NCBI GenBank assembly: GCA_902587615.1
Contig: CACILY010000003.1
Span: 1 to 60,853 of the forward strand
DNA: 60,853 bases
Reading direction: 5' to 3'
Source: an uncultured Prochlorococcus sp.
GTDB taxonomy: Bacteria; Cyanobacteriota; Cyanobacteriia; PCC-6307; Cyanobiaceae
The notes below the pieces were generated by a model. It searched no databases, had not been told where the DNA came from, and saw only the letters and a list, made by a program, of their open reading frames with translations. The translations under genes were made by a program, and so were the position numbers. This document shows, in pieces, positions 19,831-30,007 of this stretch (positions are counted from its first letter, which is position 1; the number at the start of each line of letters is the position of its first letter).

Positions 19831-19866
19831 AAAAAAGCCTCCTTTTATAAGGGGGCTTTTTTATTT
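19831..19866 (+). terminator. Intrinsic terminator of psbA
   Basis: Poly-A tract, arm AAGCCTCCTT, loop TTAT, arm AAGGGGGCTT (one G-T pair) and a T-rich tail, 22 bases after the psbA stop. It separates psbA from aroC, so psbA is likely monocistronic. Confidence 0.9.
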
Positions 19867-19950
19867 TTTGTCTTATACCTTTTAATTATGATTAATAGTT
19901 GATAACTTCTTAATAGGATCGTTTTACTTTCCTGAGCAAATTAGTGAATT

Positions 19951-21048
19951 ATGGGAAGTAGTTTTGGCGTCCTTTTTCGAATAAGTACCTTTGGTGAATC
20001 TCATGGAGGAGCCGTAGGAGTGATCGTAGAAGGATGTCCTCCAAAATTGGAGATAAATTTGGATCAAATTCAATTTGAACTTGATAGAAGAAAACCAGGA
20101 CAAAGTAAAATCACTACTCCTAGAAAAGAATCTGATCAGTTAGAGCTTCTTAGTGGAGTTGAAGGCAGTAAAACTTTGGGTACTCCAATAGCGATAGTTA
20201 TACGAAACCAAGATCAGCGCCCTAATGATTATTCCGATATTAAAAAGATATTTCGTCCTTCTCATGCAGATGCGACTTATCAATTGAAATATGGCATTCA
20301 AGCTTCAAGCGGAGGTGGTCGTGCTTCAGCACGAGAAACAATTGGCAGAGTAGCGGCTGGCTCAATTGCAAAACAGCTTCTATTTAAAGAAAATCAAACC
20401 GAAATTCTTGCATGGGTTAAAAGAATTCATGATATTGAAGGAGAGATAGATCATAATAAAGTTAGCTCTGAAGAAATCGAATCAAATATTGTTAGATGCC
20501 CTGATCAGGGTTTGGCAAAGTTAATGATTGAACGAATTCAATCAATTAGTAAAGAAGGTGATTCTTGTGGGGGTGTGATTGAATGTGTAGTGCGTAATCC
20601 TCCAGTTGGATTAGGTATGCCCGTTTTTGACAAATTAGAGGCAGATCTTGCTAAAGCTTTAATGTCTTTACCCGCAACTAAAGGTTTTGAGATTGGTTCA
20701 GGGTTTCAAGGAACTTTGCTAAAAGGAAGTGAGCATAATGACTCTTTCGTTCCATCATTGAATGATAGTTCGCTACTTAAAACCTCTACTAATAATTCTG
20801 GAGGTATACAAGGAGGTATAAGTAATGGAGAACAAATCACTCTAAGAGTTGCATTTAAACCAACAGCAACGATTCGAAAAGATCAGCAAACAATTGACTC
20901 AGAAGGTAATGCAGTCACATTAAAAGCAAAAGGACGTCATGACCCATGTGTTCTGCCAAGAGCTGTTCCAATGGTTGAAGCTATGGTTGCAATTGTTCTC
21001 GCCGATCATCTCTTAAGACAACGTGGTCAATGTAATAATCAGAGCTGA
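19951..21048 (+). CDS. aroC: Chorismate synthase
   Basis: Last step of the shikimate pathway: FMN-dependent conversion of 5-enolpyruvylshikimate 3-phosphate to chorismate. The 365-residue protein has all three family signatures: [17 protein letters not shown] near residue 15, the [14 protein letters not shown] and [16 protein letters not shown] region around 108-130, and [17 protein letters not shown] near the C terminus. ATG at 19951 directly precedes [19 protein letters not shown], the normal family N terminus. It is flanked by psbA (142 bases upstream, with a terminator between) and the convergent ftsH. Confidence 0.97.
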   Translation: MGSSFGVLFRISTFGESHGGAVGVIVEGCPPKLEINLDQIQFELDRRKPGQSKITTPRKESDQLELLSGVEGSKTLGTPIAIVIRNQDQRPNDYSDIKKIFRPSHADATYQLKYGIQASSGGGRASARETIGRVAAGSIAKQLLFKENQTEILAWVKRIHDIEGEIDHNKVSSEEIESNIVRCPDQGLAKLMIERIQSISKEGDSCGGVIECVVRNPPVGLGMPVFDKLEADLAKALMSLPATKGFEIGSGFQGTLLKGSEHNDSFVPSLNDSSLLKTSTNNSGGIQGGISNGEQITLRVAFKPTATIRKDQQTIDSEGNAVTLKAKGRHDPCVLPRAVPMVEAMVAIVLADHLLRQRGQCNNQS

Positions 21049-21103
21049 TAAAATCGAGAAATATTTTCATTAATTTTTAATCAATAATCGCAATTTAAAT
21101 TTT

Positions 21104-22954
21104 TTATTGTGCATATTCTGCAACTTTAACTTCATTATCAATCAATAGCTTTTCTAATTCTTCTGAATTAACAGTTTCTTTCTCTATTAATAAATCAGCT
21201 AATTTATCCAGAATTAAGCGATTATTAGTAAGAACTTTTGTAGCTCGTTTGTAAGCAACTTCCACTAATTCTGAAACCTCTGAATCAATTGTTGCAGCAG
21301 TGTCTTCAGAGAAATCTCTTTCAGATGCAATATCTCTTCCTAGAAACATTCCACCTTGAGATCTACCCAATGCAATAGGTCCTAGCTTATCGCTCATGCC
21401 AAACCTTGTGACCATTTGTCTTGCTACTTGTGCAACTTGTTTGAGGTCATTTGATGCACCAGTTGTTACTTCATCTTCTCCAAAGATTATTTCTTCAGCT
21501 ACTCGACCTCCTAAAGCAACTGCCATTTGATTTTGGAGATATGATCTTGAGTACAAACCTGATTCCATTCTCTCCTCATTTGGTGTGAAGAAAGTTAATC
21601 CTCCAGCTTGGCCTCTTGGAATTATTGAAATCTTTTGAACTGGGTCATAATCAGGCATAAGGGCTCCTACAACTGCATGACCAGCTTCGTGATAGGCAAC
21701 TAAGCGTTTACGTTTTTCACTCATTACTCGATCTTTTTTCTCTGGCCCAGCCATAATTCTTTCGATAGCATCACCTATTTCGTCATTACTTACTTCAGTA
21801 AGATCTCTTCTTGCAGCAAGTATTGCTGCTTCATTCAGTAAATTTGCTAGATCAGCTCCAGTAAAGCCAGGACTTCTTCTTGCAACCTGGTCAAGATCAA
21901 CATCTTTTGCCAGAGTTTTTCCTCGAGCATGAACTTTGAGGATTTGCAATCTTCCTGAATAATCAGGCCTATCTACAACTACTTGTCTGTCAAAACGACC
22001 AGGCCTCATTAATGCTGCATCTAATACATCTGGTCTATTAGTGGCTGCAACAATAATTATTCCAGTATTTCCTTCAAATCCATCCATTTCAGTCAGTAAT
22101 TGATTAAGAGTTTGCTCTCTTTCATCATTACCTCCTCCAAGACCAGCCCCTCTTTGTCGACCAACCGCGTCAATCTCATCAATAAAAACTATGCAAGGAG
22201 CATTCTTTTTTGCTTGTTCGAAAAGATCACGAACTCTACTTGCACCTACTCCTACAAACATTTCTACAAACTCTGATCCTGAAATTGAGAAAAAAGGCAC
22301 AGCGGCTTCTCCAGCTACTGCTTTTGCTAAAAGTGTCTTACCTGTTCCTGGAGGTCCTACAAGAAGGACTCCTTTTGGAATTTTTGCTCCTACAGCTGTA
22401 AAGCGATCGGGATTTTTTAAGAAATCAACTACCTCTGCAAGTTCAAGCTTTGCACCTTCTATTCCTGCAACATCGCCAAAAGTAACTTGAGTTGAAGGTT
22501 CCATTTGTAATCGAGCTTTGCTTTTCCCAAAACTCATTGCAGGGTTTCCACCCCCTCCTGATTGTGCTCTTCGGAAAAGTAGAAATAGTCCGCCTAGGAG
22601 TAGTAATGGAAAGATAAGACTTGTTGCTGCCTGTTGAATTGGGTTTGCTTGGGTAATTGGTTGGACTGCAATATCAACATTGTGAGCTGATAAAAGCTCT
22701 AGCAGGTCTTTATCCGGAGCAAGGTTGACCCTGGCACGACTCCCATCGCTTTCTACTATTTGAGCTGTTCCTTTATCTGGGGAAATTAATACTCTGCTTA
22801 TTTGATTTTCTTGGACTGCTTCTATAAATTCGCTGTATCGCAAACTCTTAGAAGGATTTGTTTGATTAGGTTTATCAAAGAAGGCACTACCTACAATAAT
22901 AACCACTATTACCATCAGGACGTAAAGACCAATGTTTCGCCAACGTTTGTTCAA
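21104..22954 (-). CDS. ftsH: FtsH membrane metalloprotease, thylakoid type
   Basis: AAA+ zinc protease of 616 residues. Transmembrane helix 1 is at about 8-25, a lumenal/periplasmic domain follows, and helix 2 at about 113-127. Walker A GPPGTGKT is at 200-207, Walker [12 protein letters not shown] at about 255-265, the second region of homology [20 protein letters not shown] next, and the zinc site HEAGH at 422-426. It resembles Synechocystis FtsH2 (Slr0228), the protease that degrades photodamaged D1; location near psbA fits but does not prove this. Start is TTG at 22954, right before [13 protein letters not shown]. Cyanobacteria have several FtsH paralogues. Confidence 0.94.
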   Translation of the reverse strand: MNKRWRNIGLYVLMVIVVIIVGSAFFDKPNQTNPSKSLRYSEFIEAVQENQISRVLISPDKGTAQIVESDGSRARVNLAPDKDLLELLSAHNVDIAVQPITQANPIQQAATSLIFPLLLLGGLFLLFRRAQSGGGGNPAMSFGKSKARLQMEPSTQVTFGDVAGIEGAKLELAEVVDFLKNPDRFTAVGAKIPKGVLLVGPPGTGKTLLAKAVAGEAAVPFFSISGSEFVEMFVGVGASRVRDLFEQAKKNAPCIVFIDEIDAVGRQRGAGLGGGNDEREQTLNQLLTEMDGFEGNTGIIIVAATNRPDVLDAALMRPGRFDRQVVVDRPDYSGRLQILKVHARGKTLAKDVDLDQVARRSPGFTGADLANLLNEAAILAARRDLTEVSNDEIGDAIERIMAGPEKKDRVMSEKRKRLVAYHEAGHAVVGALMPDYDPVQKISIIPRGQAGGLTFFTPNEERMESGLYSRSYLQNQMAVALGGRVAEEIIFGEDEVTTGASNDLKQVAQVARQMVTRFGMSDKLGPIALGRSQGGMFLGRDIASERDFSEDTAATIDSEVSELVEVAYKRATKVLTNNRLILDKLADLLIEKETVNSEELEKLLIDNEVKVAEYAQ

Positions 22955-22999
22955 GGTTCTTGTGCTTGTTATGGAGAACTATGTTAGTAGTTTTTAGGC

Positions 23000-24175
23000 C
23001 TAATAGTTGGACCTTAGAACTTCCACAACGCTTTTGAATGCAAACCATTCAGGAATATCCTCACCAGAGCGAAGCATTTCACGGAATTGCGTACCGCTGA
23101 GTTTTTTTATTTTTAGGCCCAGTTCTTTAGCTTTTTCTGCAGTTACATAACCTTTTTCTTCTGTATAAACCAAATTCAAAGAAGGCACTGTTTGCATACT
23201 TAGTTCGGCTGAACATTCTTTTGCAAAATCTTGAGCTTCATAAGGTTCATAAAAATCTTCTCCAGTTAGGCTTGATTTGCAACCTGCCATATCTCTTCCA
23301 ATAATAAAATGTGTACATCCATAGTTTCGGCGAATGATCATGTGTTGCAGGGCCTCTCGAGGGCCTGCCATATGCATTGAGTAGGGTAAATATGACCATC
23401 TAATATTTTTGTTATTCACTTCCGCAGCAAGGCGTTCATAGGTTTGTACGCGCACAGAGCCAGGAATGTCATCTTGTTGAGTGGGTCCACACGTTGGATG
23501 AACTAGAGCGACAGCGTTTTCCTGGACATTTTCAGCGGCCAGAGCTCTTGTGAAAAGTTCATAATGGGCTCTATGGATTGGATTTCGACATTGGAAAGCA
23601 ATTACATCATGTCCTTTAGGTAGCTCTGCTCTGACTTCTCTGGGTGTTTTGCAGGTGAACTCTCTTTTTGGCAGTTCTAGTCCTTGAACTTTTCCACCTA
23701 GATAATATTTTTTTCTTTCTAAGGCAATCATTTTGACCGCAGGATGCTCTAAAGATGTAGTGCCATAACAAAATTTTGCTTCAGTTACCTTATCTGGTTC
23801 CCACCTTTCCTCTATATCTAGTACGGCAAGGTTTTGCCCTTTATAAGTTAAAAGTAGCCGATCTCCTTCATTTAAATCTTCTCTATCCGTATCAATAATT
23901 AACGGCAGGCCAAATAACTTTCCAGAAGAAGTTCGATGTTTTTTTACTACAGAGTTGTAATCACTCTGAATCATGAAGCCCCTATAAGGAGAAAAACCTC
24001 CAACGATAAGTAATTCAACATCACATGCATTGCGGTCAGAACACTCTAAGGATTTAGTAGTACTTGACTCGATTTTTTCTTTTTCATTGATTGGAACCAT
24101 AAGATTTACAAGTTCTCCTCCCCAGGCAGAAATTAAGCCCGAGTCTGTTGACGTTGAATATTGGTTAGTAAGCAT
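23000..24175 (-). CDS. sat: ATP sulfurylase (sulfate adenylyltransferase)
   Basis: Forms adenosine 5'-phosphosulfate from ATP and sulfate, first step of assimilatory sulfate reduction. Active-site motifs are QCRNPIHRAHYELF, HPTCGPTQQDDIPG, RNYGCTHFIIGRDMAGC and the C-terminal SGTQFREMLRSGEDIPEWF. I place the start at the ATG at 24175 (391 residues), because the longer frame, open to 24247, would begin inside the psbO terminator and its extra N terminus (LIKDFENYRYLIWENFF) matches nothing in the family. The protein is the usual cyanobacterial length of about 390 residues. Confidence 0.95.
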   Translation of the reverse strand: MLTNQYSTSTDSGLISAWGGELVNLMVPINEKEKIESSTTKSLECSDRNACDVELLIVGGFSPYRGFMIQSDYNSVVKKHRTSSGKLFGLPLIIDTDREDLNEGDRLLLTYKGQNLAVLDIEERWEPDKVTEAKFCYGTTSLEHPAVKMIALERKKYYLGGKVQGLELPKREFTCKTPREVRAELPKGHDVIAFQCRNPIHRAHYELFTRALAAENVQENAVALVHPTCGPTQQDDIPGSVRVQTYERLAAEVNNKNIRWSYLPYSMHMAGPREALQHMIIRRNYGCTHFIIGRDMAGCKSSLTGEDFYEPYEAQDFAKECSAELSMQTVPSLNLVYTEEKGYVTAEKAKELGLKIKKLSGTQFREMLRSGEDIPEWFAFKSVVEVLRSNY

Positions 24176-24247
24176 TGAAAAAAAGTATTCGAAGAAATTC
24201 TCCCAGATTAAGTACCTATAGTTTTCAAAGTCTTTAATTAAGGCCAT

Positions 24248-24281
24248 AAAAAAGGGGGGACTAATAAGCCTCCCCTTTTTA
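24248..24281 (-). terminator. Intrinsic terminator of psbO
   Basis: Read on the minus strand: AAAAAGGGGAGG, a 9-base loop region, then TCCCCCCTTTTTT. It begins 45 bases after the psbO stop, so it ends the psbO transcript. It also lies just upstream of the chosen start of sat. Confidence 0.85.
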
Positions 24282-24326
24282 TTTAGTTTGCCATTTTAGG
24301 CAGGATAGATTTCTTTATTTTTGTAT

Positions 24327-25127
24327 TCAGGCTTTGCGACCGTAGAAATTACCAGTGATTTTAACGTCAGTGGCATCTTTGGATCCCAAATCATTATCTG
24401 AAGGTTGAATTGCTGTAAAACTACCTGAAAATTCATTTGTGTCAGCGTCAACATTCTCAATGGATAAGGTTATTTCTCCTTTACCAGCGAGATCCTGTTT
24501 AACGTTTTCTCTGGCGAGTTCTTCATCGTCGCCACCTAGGGCTACAAGACCTTGGGCGTATTCAACACCTGTATCTTTTGCACGACTTTTTGGATCAAGA
24601 AAATCTCCAGTCCTATAGCTAGGAGTGAAGGTTGATCCTTTGAATTCTGCACCAGGACTTATTGACTTGCTTCCATCAGCAACCATGTCTTTAACAGAGA
24701 AGGCTAAAGGAAACTCTTCTCCGTTAGGAGCAAGAACTGTAATCAACGAAAAGTCAATACCACCTTTTTCAGTGAATTTGCCACCAGATAGGTCTCCATA
24801 TACCTCGTCAATACTTGTATTGAAACGAGGACTGATGATTTTTGCAGGAACGAAATCAGCTTTTTTACGTCTGTTTTCGGAAACCTTTACAAATATCTCT
24901 GTTGGTTGAAGGCAAAGGTTTGTAAATGATCCATCTGTGTTAATGGATCCGTTAGATTCGGCTGGAAGAACTGTGCACCTACCTGCTTGGCCAGTATTTA
25001 CAATGTCGCCAAATCTTGCGTTACCCCTTTCGGGACCTTTAACGAAGGCGGCTGAAACATCACTTGGAGCAGCTAAGAAGGTTAGGCAGAAAGCCAGTAC
25101 CAGGGCTAATAGAGGACGAAATCGCAT
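24327..25127 (-). CDS. psbO: PSII manganese-stabilising protein PsbO
   Basis: Lumenal extrinsic 33-kDa subunit that stabilises the Mn4CaO5 cluster. From ATG at 25127 the protein has 266 residues: a signal peptide (RFRPLLALVLAFCLTFLAAP) with a likely cut near SDVSA-AF, then a mature beta-barrel. The single disulfide pair of PsbO is present (GRCTVLP and FTNLCLQP). Other family segments are EVYGDLSGGKFTEKGGIDFS, FKGSTFTPSYRTGDFLDPKS and the C-terminal ITGNFYGR. An upstream in-frame ATG at 25175 would put 16 polar residues in front of the signal peptide and is less likely. Confidence 0.96.
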   Translation of the reverse strand: MRFRPLLALVLAFCLTFLAAPSDVSAAFVKGPERGNARFGDIVNTGQAGRCTVLPAESNGSINTDGSFTNLCLQPTEIFVKVSENRRKKADFVPAKIISPRFNTSIDEVYGDLSGGKFTEKGGIDFSLITVLAPNGEEFPLAFSVKDMVADGSKSISPGAEFKGSTFTPSYRTGDFLDPKSRAKDTGVEYAQGLVALGGDDEELARENVKQDLAGKGEITLSIENVDADTNEFSGSFTAIQPSDNDLGSKDATDVKITGNFYGRKA

Positions 25128-25335
25128 GGGAGGGGAGCCAGAAAAGGCCAAATGACTGCGGTATAAACCGCCCAATTAATCAGATGGAGCTTACAGGGGA
25201 AGAAGGTCGATAAGTGCAGCGTTTTGCAGCTCTCAACAACCCGTAGCTTATTGAAGGTTATGAAATTTGCTCGAAATGTTCCAAAACCCAGTTTGGGTAA
25301 GACTTTTTTGATTTTTGCAAAAAAAACGACTTTAA

Positions 25336-26646
25336 CTAAGTTGTAGGAAATTTACATTTCAACTTTATAATTTCATCCAGTAATTTATGGGCTAACGAAA
25401 GCTTTGATAATGCAGGTATATTTACAGCCATTCCATTTGGCCCTAATAAAAAACCACCATTGAAATTTGCTTGGAAGCCTTGGTGAGGTCTATCAATTGG
25501 GTTAGCCATCAGAAGATCACAACCTTTTAATACTCTCTTCTTCTCTCCTTCAGTCTTAATTTCATTGTCATCCCCTGTGAGAGCAGAAAACCCTAAAATT
25601 ATTTGATTTGATTTTCGCTTAGAAGTTATTTCGCTGAGTAAATCAGGTACTAGCTCTAACTCACTGCCAATGGCTTCAATAAAAGTGCTTTTAGCGACTT
25701 TCTCATTTGGTAGAACTCCTTTTCTTTTTACATCGCTTACTGCTGCTGCCATTGCAATTGCATTCGCTGAGCTTTGTAAATTCTCAATATGTGATCTCAT
25801 TTGATCTGCAGTCAAGCCTGGATAATTATTTATTCCTTCTTGTAGAGAAAAAGGTAATTGAAGATATCCTTGAATTAAATCAACTTCCGCTCCTCTAAAT
25901 CTTGCTGCCTGAGCTATTAGTAATCCCATTAGACCGCTACTTTTATTAGTAATTTCTCTAGCGGGATCTAATGATTCTCTTGTGGCGCCAGAAGTGACTA
26001 ATAATCTTTGACCTTTCCAATCAAAATTTAAGAAATTGTTTTTATCTTTGACTATTAATGAGCTTTCAATCGCTAATTGAATTACATCATTACTAATCAT
26101 TCGCCCATCACCTATTCGATCACATGCGAGTAAGCCTTGAGTAGGAGGTAGTTTTAAAACTCGTAGATTATGTTCCAGTAATTCCCAGTTTCTTTTTATA
26201 GCTATGTTCTCCCACATGGCTGTGTTCATAGCAGCAGCTGCGATTACAGGTATTTCTGAGGCTAATAAAACACTTGTTAAAAGTCCTTCTGCTAAGCCAT
26301 TAACCCATCTTGCTAAAGAAGACGCGCTAAGAGGAGCAATGACTATAATTTCAGCCCATTCTGCTAAGGCGATGTGCAGAGGTTTTGTTTCTATTGGATC
26401 CCATTGATCCTTGTCTTGGTAACAACGATTTCTGCTTAGAGTAGCCAGAGATAAAGGACTAACAAATTGAGAAGCACTTTCAGTAATTATGCAGCGTACA
26501 TCTGCTCCAGACTTTATTAATTCACTTACCAATAGGGGCGTTTTAACTGCAGCGATACTTCCAGTTACACCTATTAGAATTCTTCTACCTGCCAAGGTTT
26601 TGGCTGATTTGAAAGGGTAATTTTTGACAGATTGAAAATTTCTCAA
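25336..26646 (-). CDS. coaBC: Bifunctional phosphopantothenoylcysteine decarboxylase/synthase
   Basis: Two steps of coenzyme A synthesis in one protein of 436 residues (formerly dfp). The N-terminal CoaC half is an HFCD flavoprotein: RRILIGVTGSIAAVKTPLL, the catalytic-His region KPLHIALAEWAEIIVIAPLS, AAAMNTAMWEN and the substrate-clamp segment LLACDRIGDGRM. The C-terminal CoaB half begins at about residue 225 with LLVTSGATRESLDPAREITN and ends with the nucleotide-binding KGCDLLMANPI region. Start TTG at 26646 is uncertain; the core begins about 20 residues later. Divergent from the 66-residue protein gene. Confidence 0.95.
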   Translation of the reverse strand: MRNFQSVKNYPFKSAKTLAGRRILIGVTGSIAAVKTPLLVSELIKSGADVRCIITESASQFVSPLSLATLSRNRCYQDKDQWDPIETKPLHIALAEWAEIIVIAPLSASSLARWVNGLAEGLLTSVLLASEIPVIAAAAMNTAMWENIAIKRNWELLEHNLRVLKLPPTQGLLACDRIGDGRMISNDVIQLAIESSLIVKDKNNFLNFDWKGQRLLVTSGATRESLDPAREITNKSSGLMGLLIAQAARFRGAEVDLIQGYLQLPFSLQEGINNYPGLTADQMRSHIENLQSSANAIAMAAAVSDVKRKGVLPNEKVAKSTFIEAIGSELELVPDLLSEITSKRKSNQIILGFSALTGDDNEIKTEGEKKRVLKGCDLLMANPIDRPHQGFQANFNGGFLLGPNGMAVNIPALSKLSLAHKLLDEIIKLKCKFPTT

Positions 26647-26773
26647 ATTAATCCAATTAAAAAATCAGTCTTTTTAAGTTGCTATAAGCTTTAAGGTATT
26701 ATTTTATCTCTTCAACGCTAAAATAAAATCATACCTAATTAGGTAAAAGAATTTCACAAGATAAGATAGATCA

Positions 26774-26974
26774 ATGTCTCAGTCCAAAAGAGAGCAAGTT
26801 GTTAGTCATCTGCGTTACATCCGTCAGGAATTGCGCGAAATGAATCAAGGCGTCCTAGAAGAGGGAATTGTTCCTGAAGCTGGAGAAATTCGTGGAGTAA
26901 TGGCACAAATGGAAGCTTTACTAGAATTATTGGAAGGTAAGCCAAAGGCTAAGTCAAAAATAGAAGATAAGTAG
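26774..26974 (+). CDS. Small conserved helical protein
   Basis: A 66-residue protein, probably two helices (KREQVVSHLRYIRQELREMN and EIRGVMAQMEALLELLEG) separated by a turn with EEGIVPEAG, and a basic C-terminal tail. No membrane segment or cysteine. I do not recognise a named family, but the regular amphipathic pattern and the clear ATG support a genuine gene. It stands alone between coaBC (divergent) and the Ycf20 homologue, 121 bases downstream. Confidence 0.7.
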   Translation: MSQSKREQVVSHLRYIRQELREMNQGVLEEGIVPEAGEIRGVMAQMEALLELLEGKPKAKSKIEDK

Positions 26975-27095
26975 TTTAACCTTGCATAGATATACTTATG
27001 TTTTTCTATATCGAGCTATTGAAGAAGTACATTCTCAAATTTAACCATTGTTCTTTATGAGTAATTATTAATCCTTTACTTATAATAATAATCTT

Positions 27096-27437
27096 ATGTC
27101 AAAGAAGTTTCAATCTACAAACTTATATAAAAATTTTGGAGATTTATTAAAACGCTTAGAGGATTGGGCGGTAAATCCTTGGAGAAGGTTGTCTTTATAT
27201 TTGATTATTTTTCTAGGCGGTTTCTTTTTAGGAAGTTCTTTGGGAATGATTAATGGTGCTATGTCTTTAATGGATCCAGTAGGAGCTATGTATACTGTTT
27301 TGCTTTTAGAATTGATGGTTAGAATAAGAAAAATTTCTCAACTTTCTAATAAATCTTACATTGCAATAAATGTTATTGATATGGCACGTATGGGATTGTT
27401 GTATGGATTATTTATGGAAGGATTTAAACTATTATAG
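27096..27437 (+). CDS. ycf20: Ycf20 family membrane protein (DUF565)
   Basis: A 113-residue protein of the Ycf20/DUF565 family. The signature NPWRRLSLYLIIFLGGFFLG is followed by SSLGMINGAMSLMDPVGAMY, and there are two or three transmembrane segments (about 33-55, 60-80 and 92-110). Ycf20 proteins occur in cyanobacteria and plastids; plant relatives influence non-photochemical quenching, while the bacterial role is unknown. Convergent with pyrB, 23 bases apart. Confidence 0.82.
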   Translation: MSKKFQSTNLYKNFGDLLKRLEDWAVNPWRRLSLYLIIFLGGFFLGSSLGMINGAMSLMDPVGAMYTVLLLELMVRIRKISQLSNKSYIAINVIDMARMGLLYGLFMEGFKLL

Positions 27438-27460
27438 TTTATAGCGATTAATTTATTGTT

Positions 27461-28486
27461 TTAATTAGAATGCTTTTTTGAAGTGGTTAGTAAATATAGA
27501 AGAGCCATTCTAATAGGAATGCCATTTCGTACTTGCTTATCTATTAAACTTCTTGAATTATCCTCTAATAGATCGCTGCTAATTTCAATGCCTCTATTCA
27601 CAGGCCCTGGGTGAAGAATTGGGATCTTTTTCTCGCAGACTTTTAGGTTCTCATGAGTAATCCCATAGTCACGATTATATCTATAGAAATCTGTGATTAA
27701 GTTACCTTGCATTCTTTCTTTTTGTAATCTTAATGTCATTACTGCGTCAGAACCCTTTAGCGCATCTTTAAGTGATCTCATGATAATTACCTTCCCCCGA
27801 TTTTTTATTGGATCAATTTTTTGTCCTGGTGGTGGCTCTTTAATGAAATTTGAAAACTCTTCTGGTAAAAGGCTTTTGGGACCACAAAGAATGACATTAG
27901 CACCACAAGCTGTAAGGGCCCATAGATTTGAACGTGCAACTCTAGAATGTAGAATATCTCCGACTATTGTTATATTTTTTCCTGAAAGTATATCTGGTAC
28001 AGGATTATTTGGCTGAAAGAAATTTGCTAGTGTAAATATGTCTAGCAGTCCTTGACTTGGGTGACTATGCACACCATCTCCCGCATTTAATATTGATGTG
28101 TTGATATTTTTTTCATCTAAATAATGTGCTATTTCTTCTGATAAATTAGTAGAGCTATGGCGAATAATTAATACATCTGCACCCATTGAGATATAAGTAA
28201 GAGCAGTATCAAGTGGTGTTTCTCCTTTTTGTAGAGAACTTGAGTTAGCTGAAAAACTTTGAACATCTGCTGATAATCTTTTCGCAGCAAGCTCAAAGCT
28301 GCTTCTAGTTCTAGTACTAGCTTCGAAAAATAAAGTTGTTATTAAACGTCCTTGAAGAGCAGGAATTTTTCTTGTTCCGGTAATTGGTAAAACTTTGAAT
28401 CGATTAGCAAGTTCAAAAACGGCTAAGTAATCTTCTCTGGAGAATTTAGCAAGGTCTATAATATGTTTATGCTTCCAATTGGTCAT
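27461..28486 (-). CDS. pyrB: Aspartate carbamoyltransferase catalytic subunit
   Basis: Makes N-carbamoyl-L-aspartate, the committed step of pyrimidine synthesis. The 341-residue protein has the carbamoyl-phosphate site [19 protein letters not shown], the [20 protein letters not shown] loop, [16 protein letters not shown], and the aspartate-site motifs LRLQKERM and [10 protein letters not shown]. No regulatory (PyrI) subunit is nearby. ATG at 28486 is five bases from the stop of the DNA glycosylase gene, which lies upstream on the same strand; the two are probably cotranscribed. Confidence 0.96.
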   Translation of the reverse strand: MTNWKHKHIIDLAKFSREDYLAVFELANRFKVLPITGTRKIPALQGRLITTLFFEASTRTRSSFELAAKRLSADVQSFSANSSSLQKGETPLDTALTYISMGADVLIIRHSSTNLSEEIAHYLDEKNINTSILNAGDGVHSHPSQGLLDIFTLANFFQPNNPVPDILSGKNITIVGDILHSRVARSNLWALTACGANVILCGPKSLLPEEFSNFIKEPPPGQKIDPIKNRGKVIIMRSLKDALKGSDAVMTLRLQKERMQGNLITDFYRYNRDYGITHENLKVCEKKIPILHPGPVNRGIEISSDLLEDNSRSLIDKQVRNGIPIRMALLYLLTTSKKHSN

Positions 28487-28491
28487 TCAAA

Positions 28492-29091
28492 TTAATTAGT
28501 AAGTGGACTTAATGAATTTTTTTTAAATGGAGTTCTATCTCCTTTTGCTCGTTTACTTACACTTCGACTTGACTGAAGATACCAGCGCCAGGACAAATAT
28601 TTTGCTTCTTTAATTCCAATTCTTGTGGTTCTCACAATTTTTTTCATACTTTCAGATGCTGAAGGTTTCGCTAGCCATAAACCATTCTCTCTAGAGATAG
28701 GCAAATTGTCATGCCTTTTATTAATCCCAAATTTTCTTGAAAGTAGGCCTGGCCCAGAAGCTATTCGTTCGTTTTCTCCAGGGATTGCAATTGCTCTTAA
28801 AAGCACTCCACTTGCCCAGTTTGTTTTGTCAGTAACAACATTTACACAGTAATAAGAACCATATGTGAGATATACGTAGAAATGTCCAGGTGGACCAAAA
28901 AGAGTTTCATTTTTCTTTGTTCTTTTTCGAAATCCATGACATGCAGGTTCTACCTGAGAGTAAGCTTCAGTTTCTACGATTATTCCTCCTATAAGCTTTT
29001 CTTTCCCCTCACTTCTTATCAGGAAGCAACCTATTAAATCGGGCGCTACTAATTCTGCAGGGCGAAAAAAGAATTTTTTCTGCAAAGGCAA
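28492..29091 (-). CDS. 3-methyladenine DNA glycosylase (AAG/MPG family)
   Basis: Removes alkylated purines in base excision repair. The 199-residue protein has the AAG family pattern: FFFRPAELVAPDLIGCFLIR at the N terminus, IVETEAYSQVEPACHGFRKR with the catalytic glutamate, NETLFGPPGHFYVYLTYG and YYCVNVVTDK, and GPGLLSRKFGINKRHDNLPI. It ends with a basic, Ser-rich tail. The start is TTG at 29091, followed directly by the conserved start of the fold. No partner repair genes are adjacent. Confidence 0.9.
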   Translation of the reverse strand: MPLQKKFFFRPAELVAPDLIGCFLIRSEGKEKLIGGIIVETEAYSQVEPACHGFRKRTKKNETLFGPPGHFYVYLTYGSYYCVNVVTDKTNWASGVLLRAIAIPGENERIASGPGLLSRKFGINKRHDNLPISRENGLWLAKPSASESMKKIVRTTRIGIKEAKYLSWRWYLQSSRSVSKRAKGDRTPFKKNSLSPLTN

Positions 29092-29206
29092 TGTTTCTTT
29101 TAGAAAATCTTGAGGAGATTGATTAATTATTTTGATTCATAATATTTTCAACAATAGCTATAAGTTATTCATAAGAAAACATTTCAAGTTTATTTTCTGT
29201 TGAACT

Positions 29207-30007
29207 ATGTTAGAAAAAAGAACCAAAATCATCTCAGAACCTCTAGAAAGTTCTCTACCTATTCGTCTTGATCTAAGAAGCTGGCCAGAAGTAGAAAGTT
29301 ATTTGAAACAATGCAAAGGTGTGATTTTACCTATTGGTTCTACAGAACAGCATGGACCTACAGGAGCTATAGGAACAGATGCATTAACGGCAGAAGCTGT
29401 AGGGTTAGAACTTGGTCGCTTAACAGGAATATTTGTTACTCCAGTCCAGGCTTTTGGGATGGCAGAACATCATCTTGGATTTCCTGGAACGATGAGTCTG
29501 AAACCAACTACTTTAATAAATGTAATTAATGATTTAGTGTTATCTTTAGCTCAAAATGGGTTTGAAAGAATTTTTTTTGTTAATGGCCACGGAGGTAATA
29601 TCGCTCCGCTTAAGGCAGCTTTTCATCAGATTTATAGCAATGCAATAAATCAAAATCTACCAGTGGCTTCGAATCTTAGACTTAAGTTGGCAAATTGGTT
29701 TATGGTACCTGAAGTTTTTCAAGAAGCTCGGAAATTATATGGTGATCGAGAAGGTCAGCATGCTACTCCCAGTGAAATAGCATTAACTCTGCATCTTTTT
29801 CCCAGTTTGCTTGATAAGCATCTTCCTCTTCCTGCGCCGGCTCCTGTCGGCCCAATAAATAATCATCAGGATTTTCGTGCTAGGTATCCTGATGGTCGAA
29901 TGGGATCAGATCCTTATTTAGCTAAACCATTGCATGGGAAAATTCTTCTTGAAATAGCAGCTAAGTCCTTGAGTAAGCAATTATTAACTTTCCTGGAGGA
30001 ATCATGA
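29207..30007 (+). CDS. Creatininase family amidohydrolase
   Basis: A 266-residue member of the creatininase/MftE/FAPy-deformylase family of metal amidohydrolases. Metal-binding motifs are ILPIGSTEQHGPTGAIGTDA (Glu and His ligands, then Asp), AEHHLGFPGTMSL, FFVNGHGGNIAPLKAA and the GDREGQHATPSEIALTL segment with a further Glu/His. Substrate cannot be told; creatinine is unlikely in a phototroph, and members act on various amide or formamide substrates. Its stop overlaps the gatC start by four bases (ATGA), so translation is probably coupled. Confidence 0.87.
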   Translation: MLEKRTKIISEPLESSLPIRLDLRSWPEVESYLKQCKGVILPIGSTEQHGPTGAIGTDALTAEAVGLELGRLTGIFVTPVQAFGMAEHHLGFPGTMSLKPTTLINVINDLVLSLAQNGFERIFFVNGHGGNIAPLKAAFHQIYSNAINQNLPVASNLRLKLANWFMVPEVFQEARKLYGDREGQHATPSEIALTLHLFPSLLDKHLPLPAPAPVGPINNHQDFRARYPDGRMGSDPYLAKPLHGKILLEIAAKSLSKQLLTFLEES

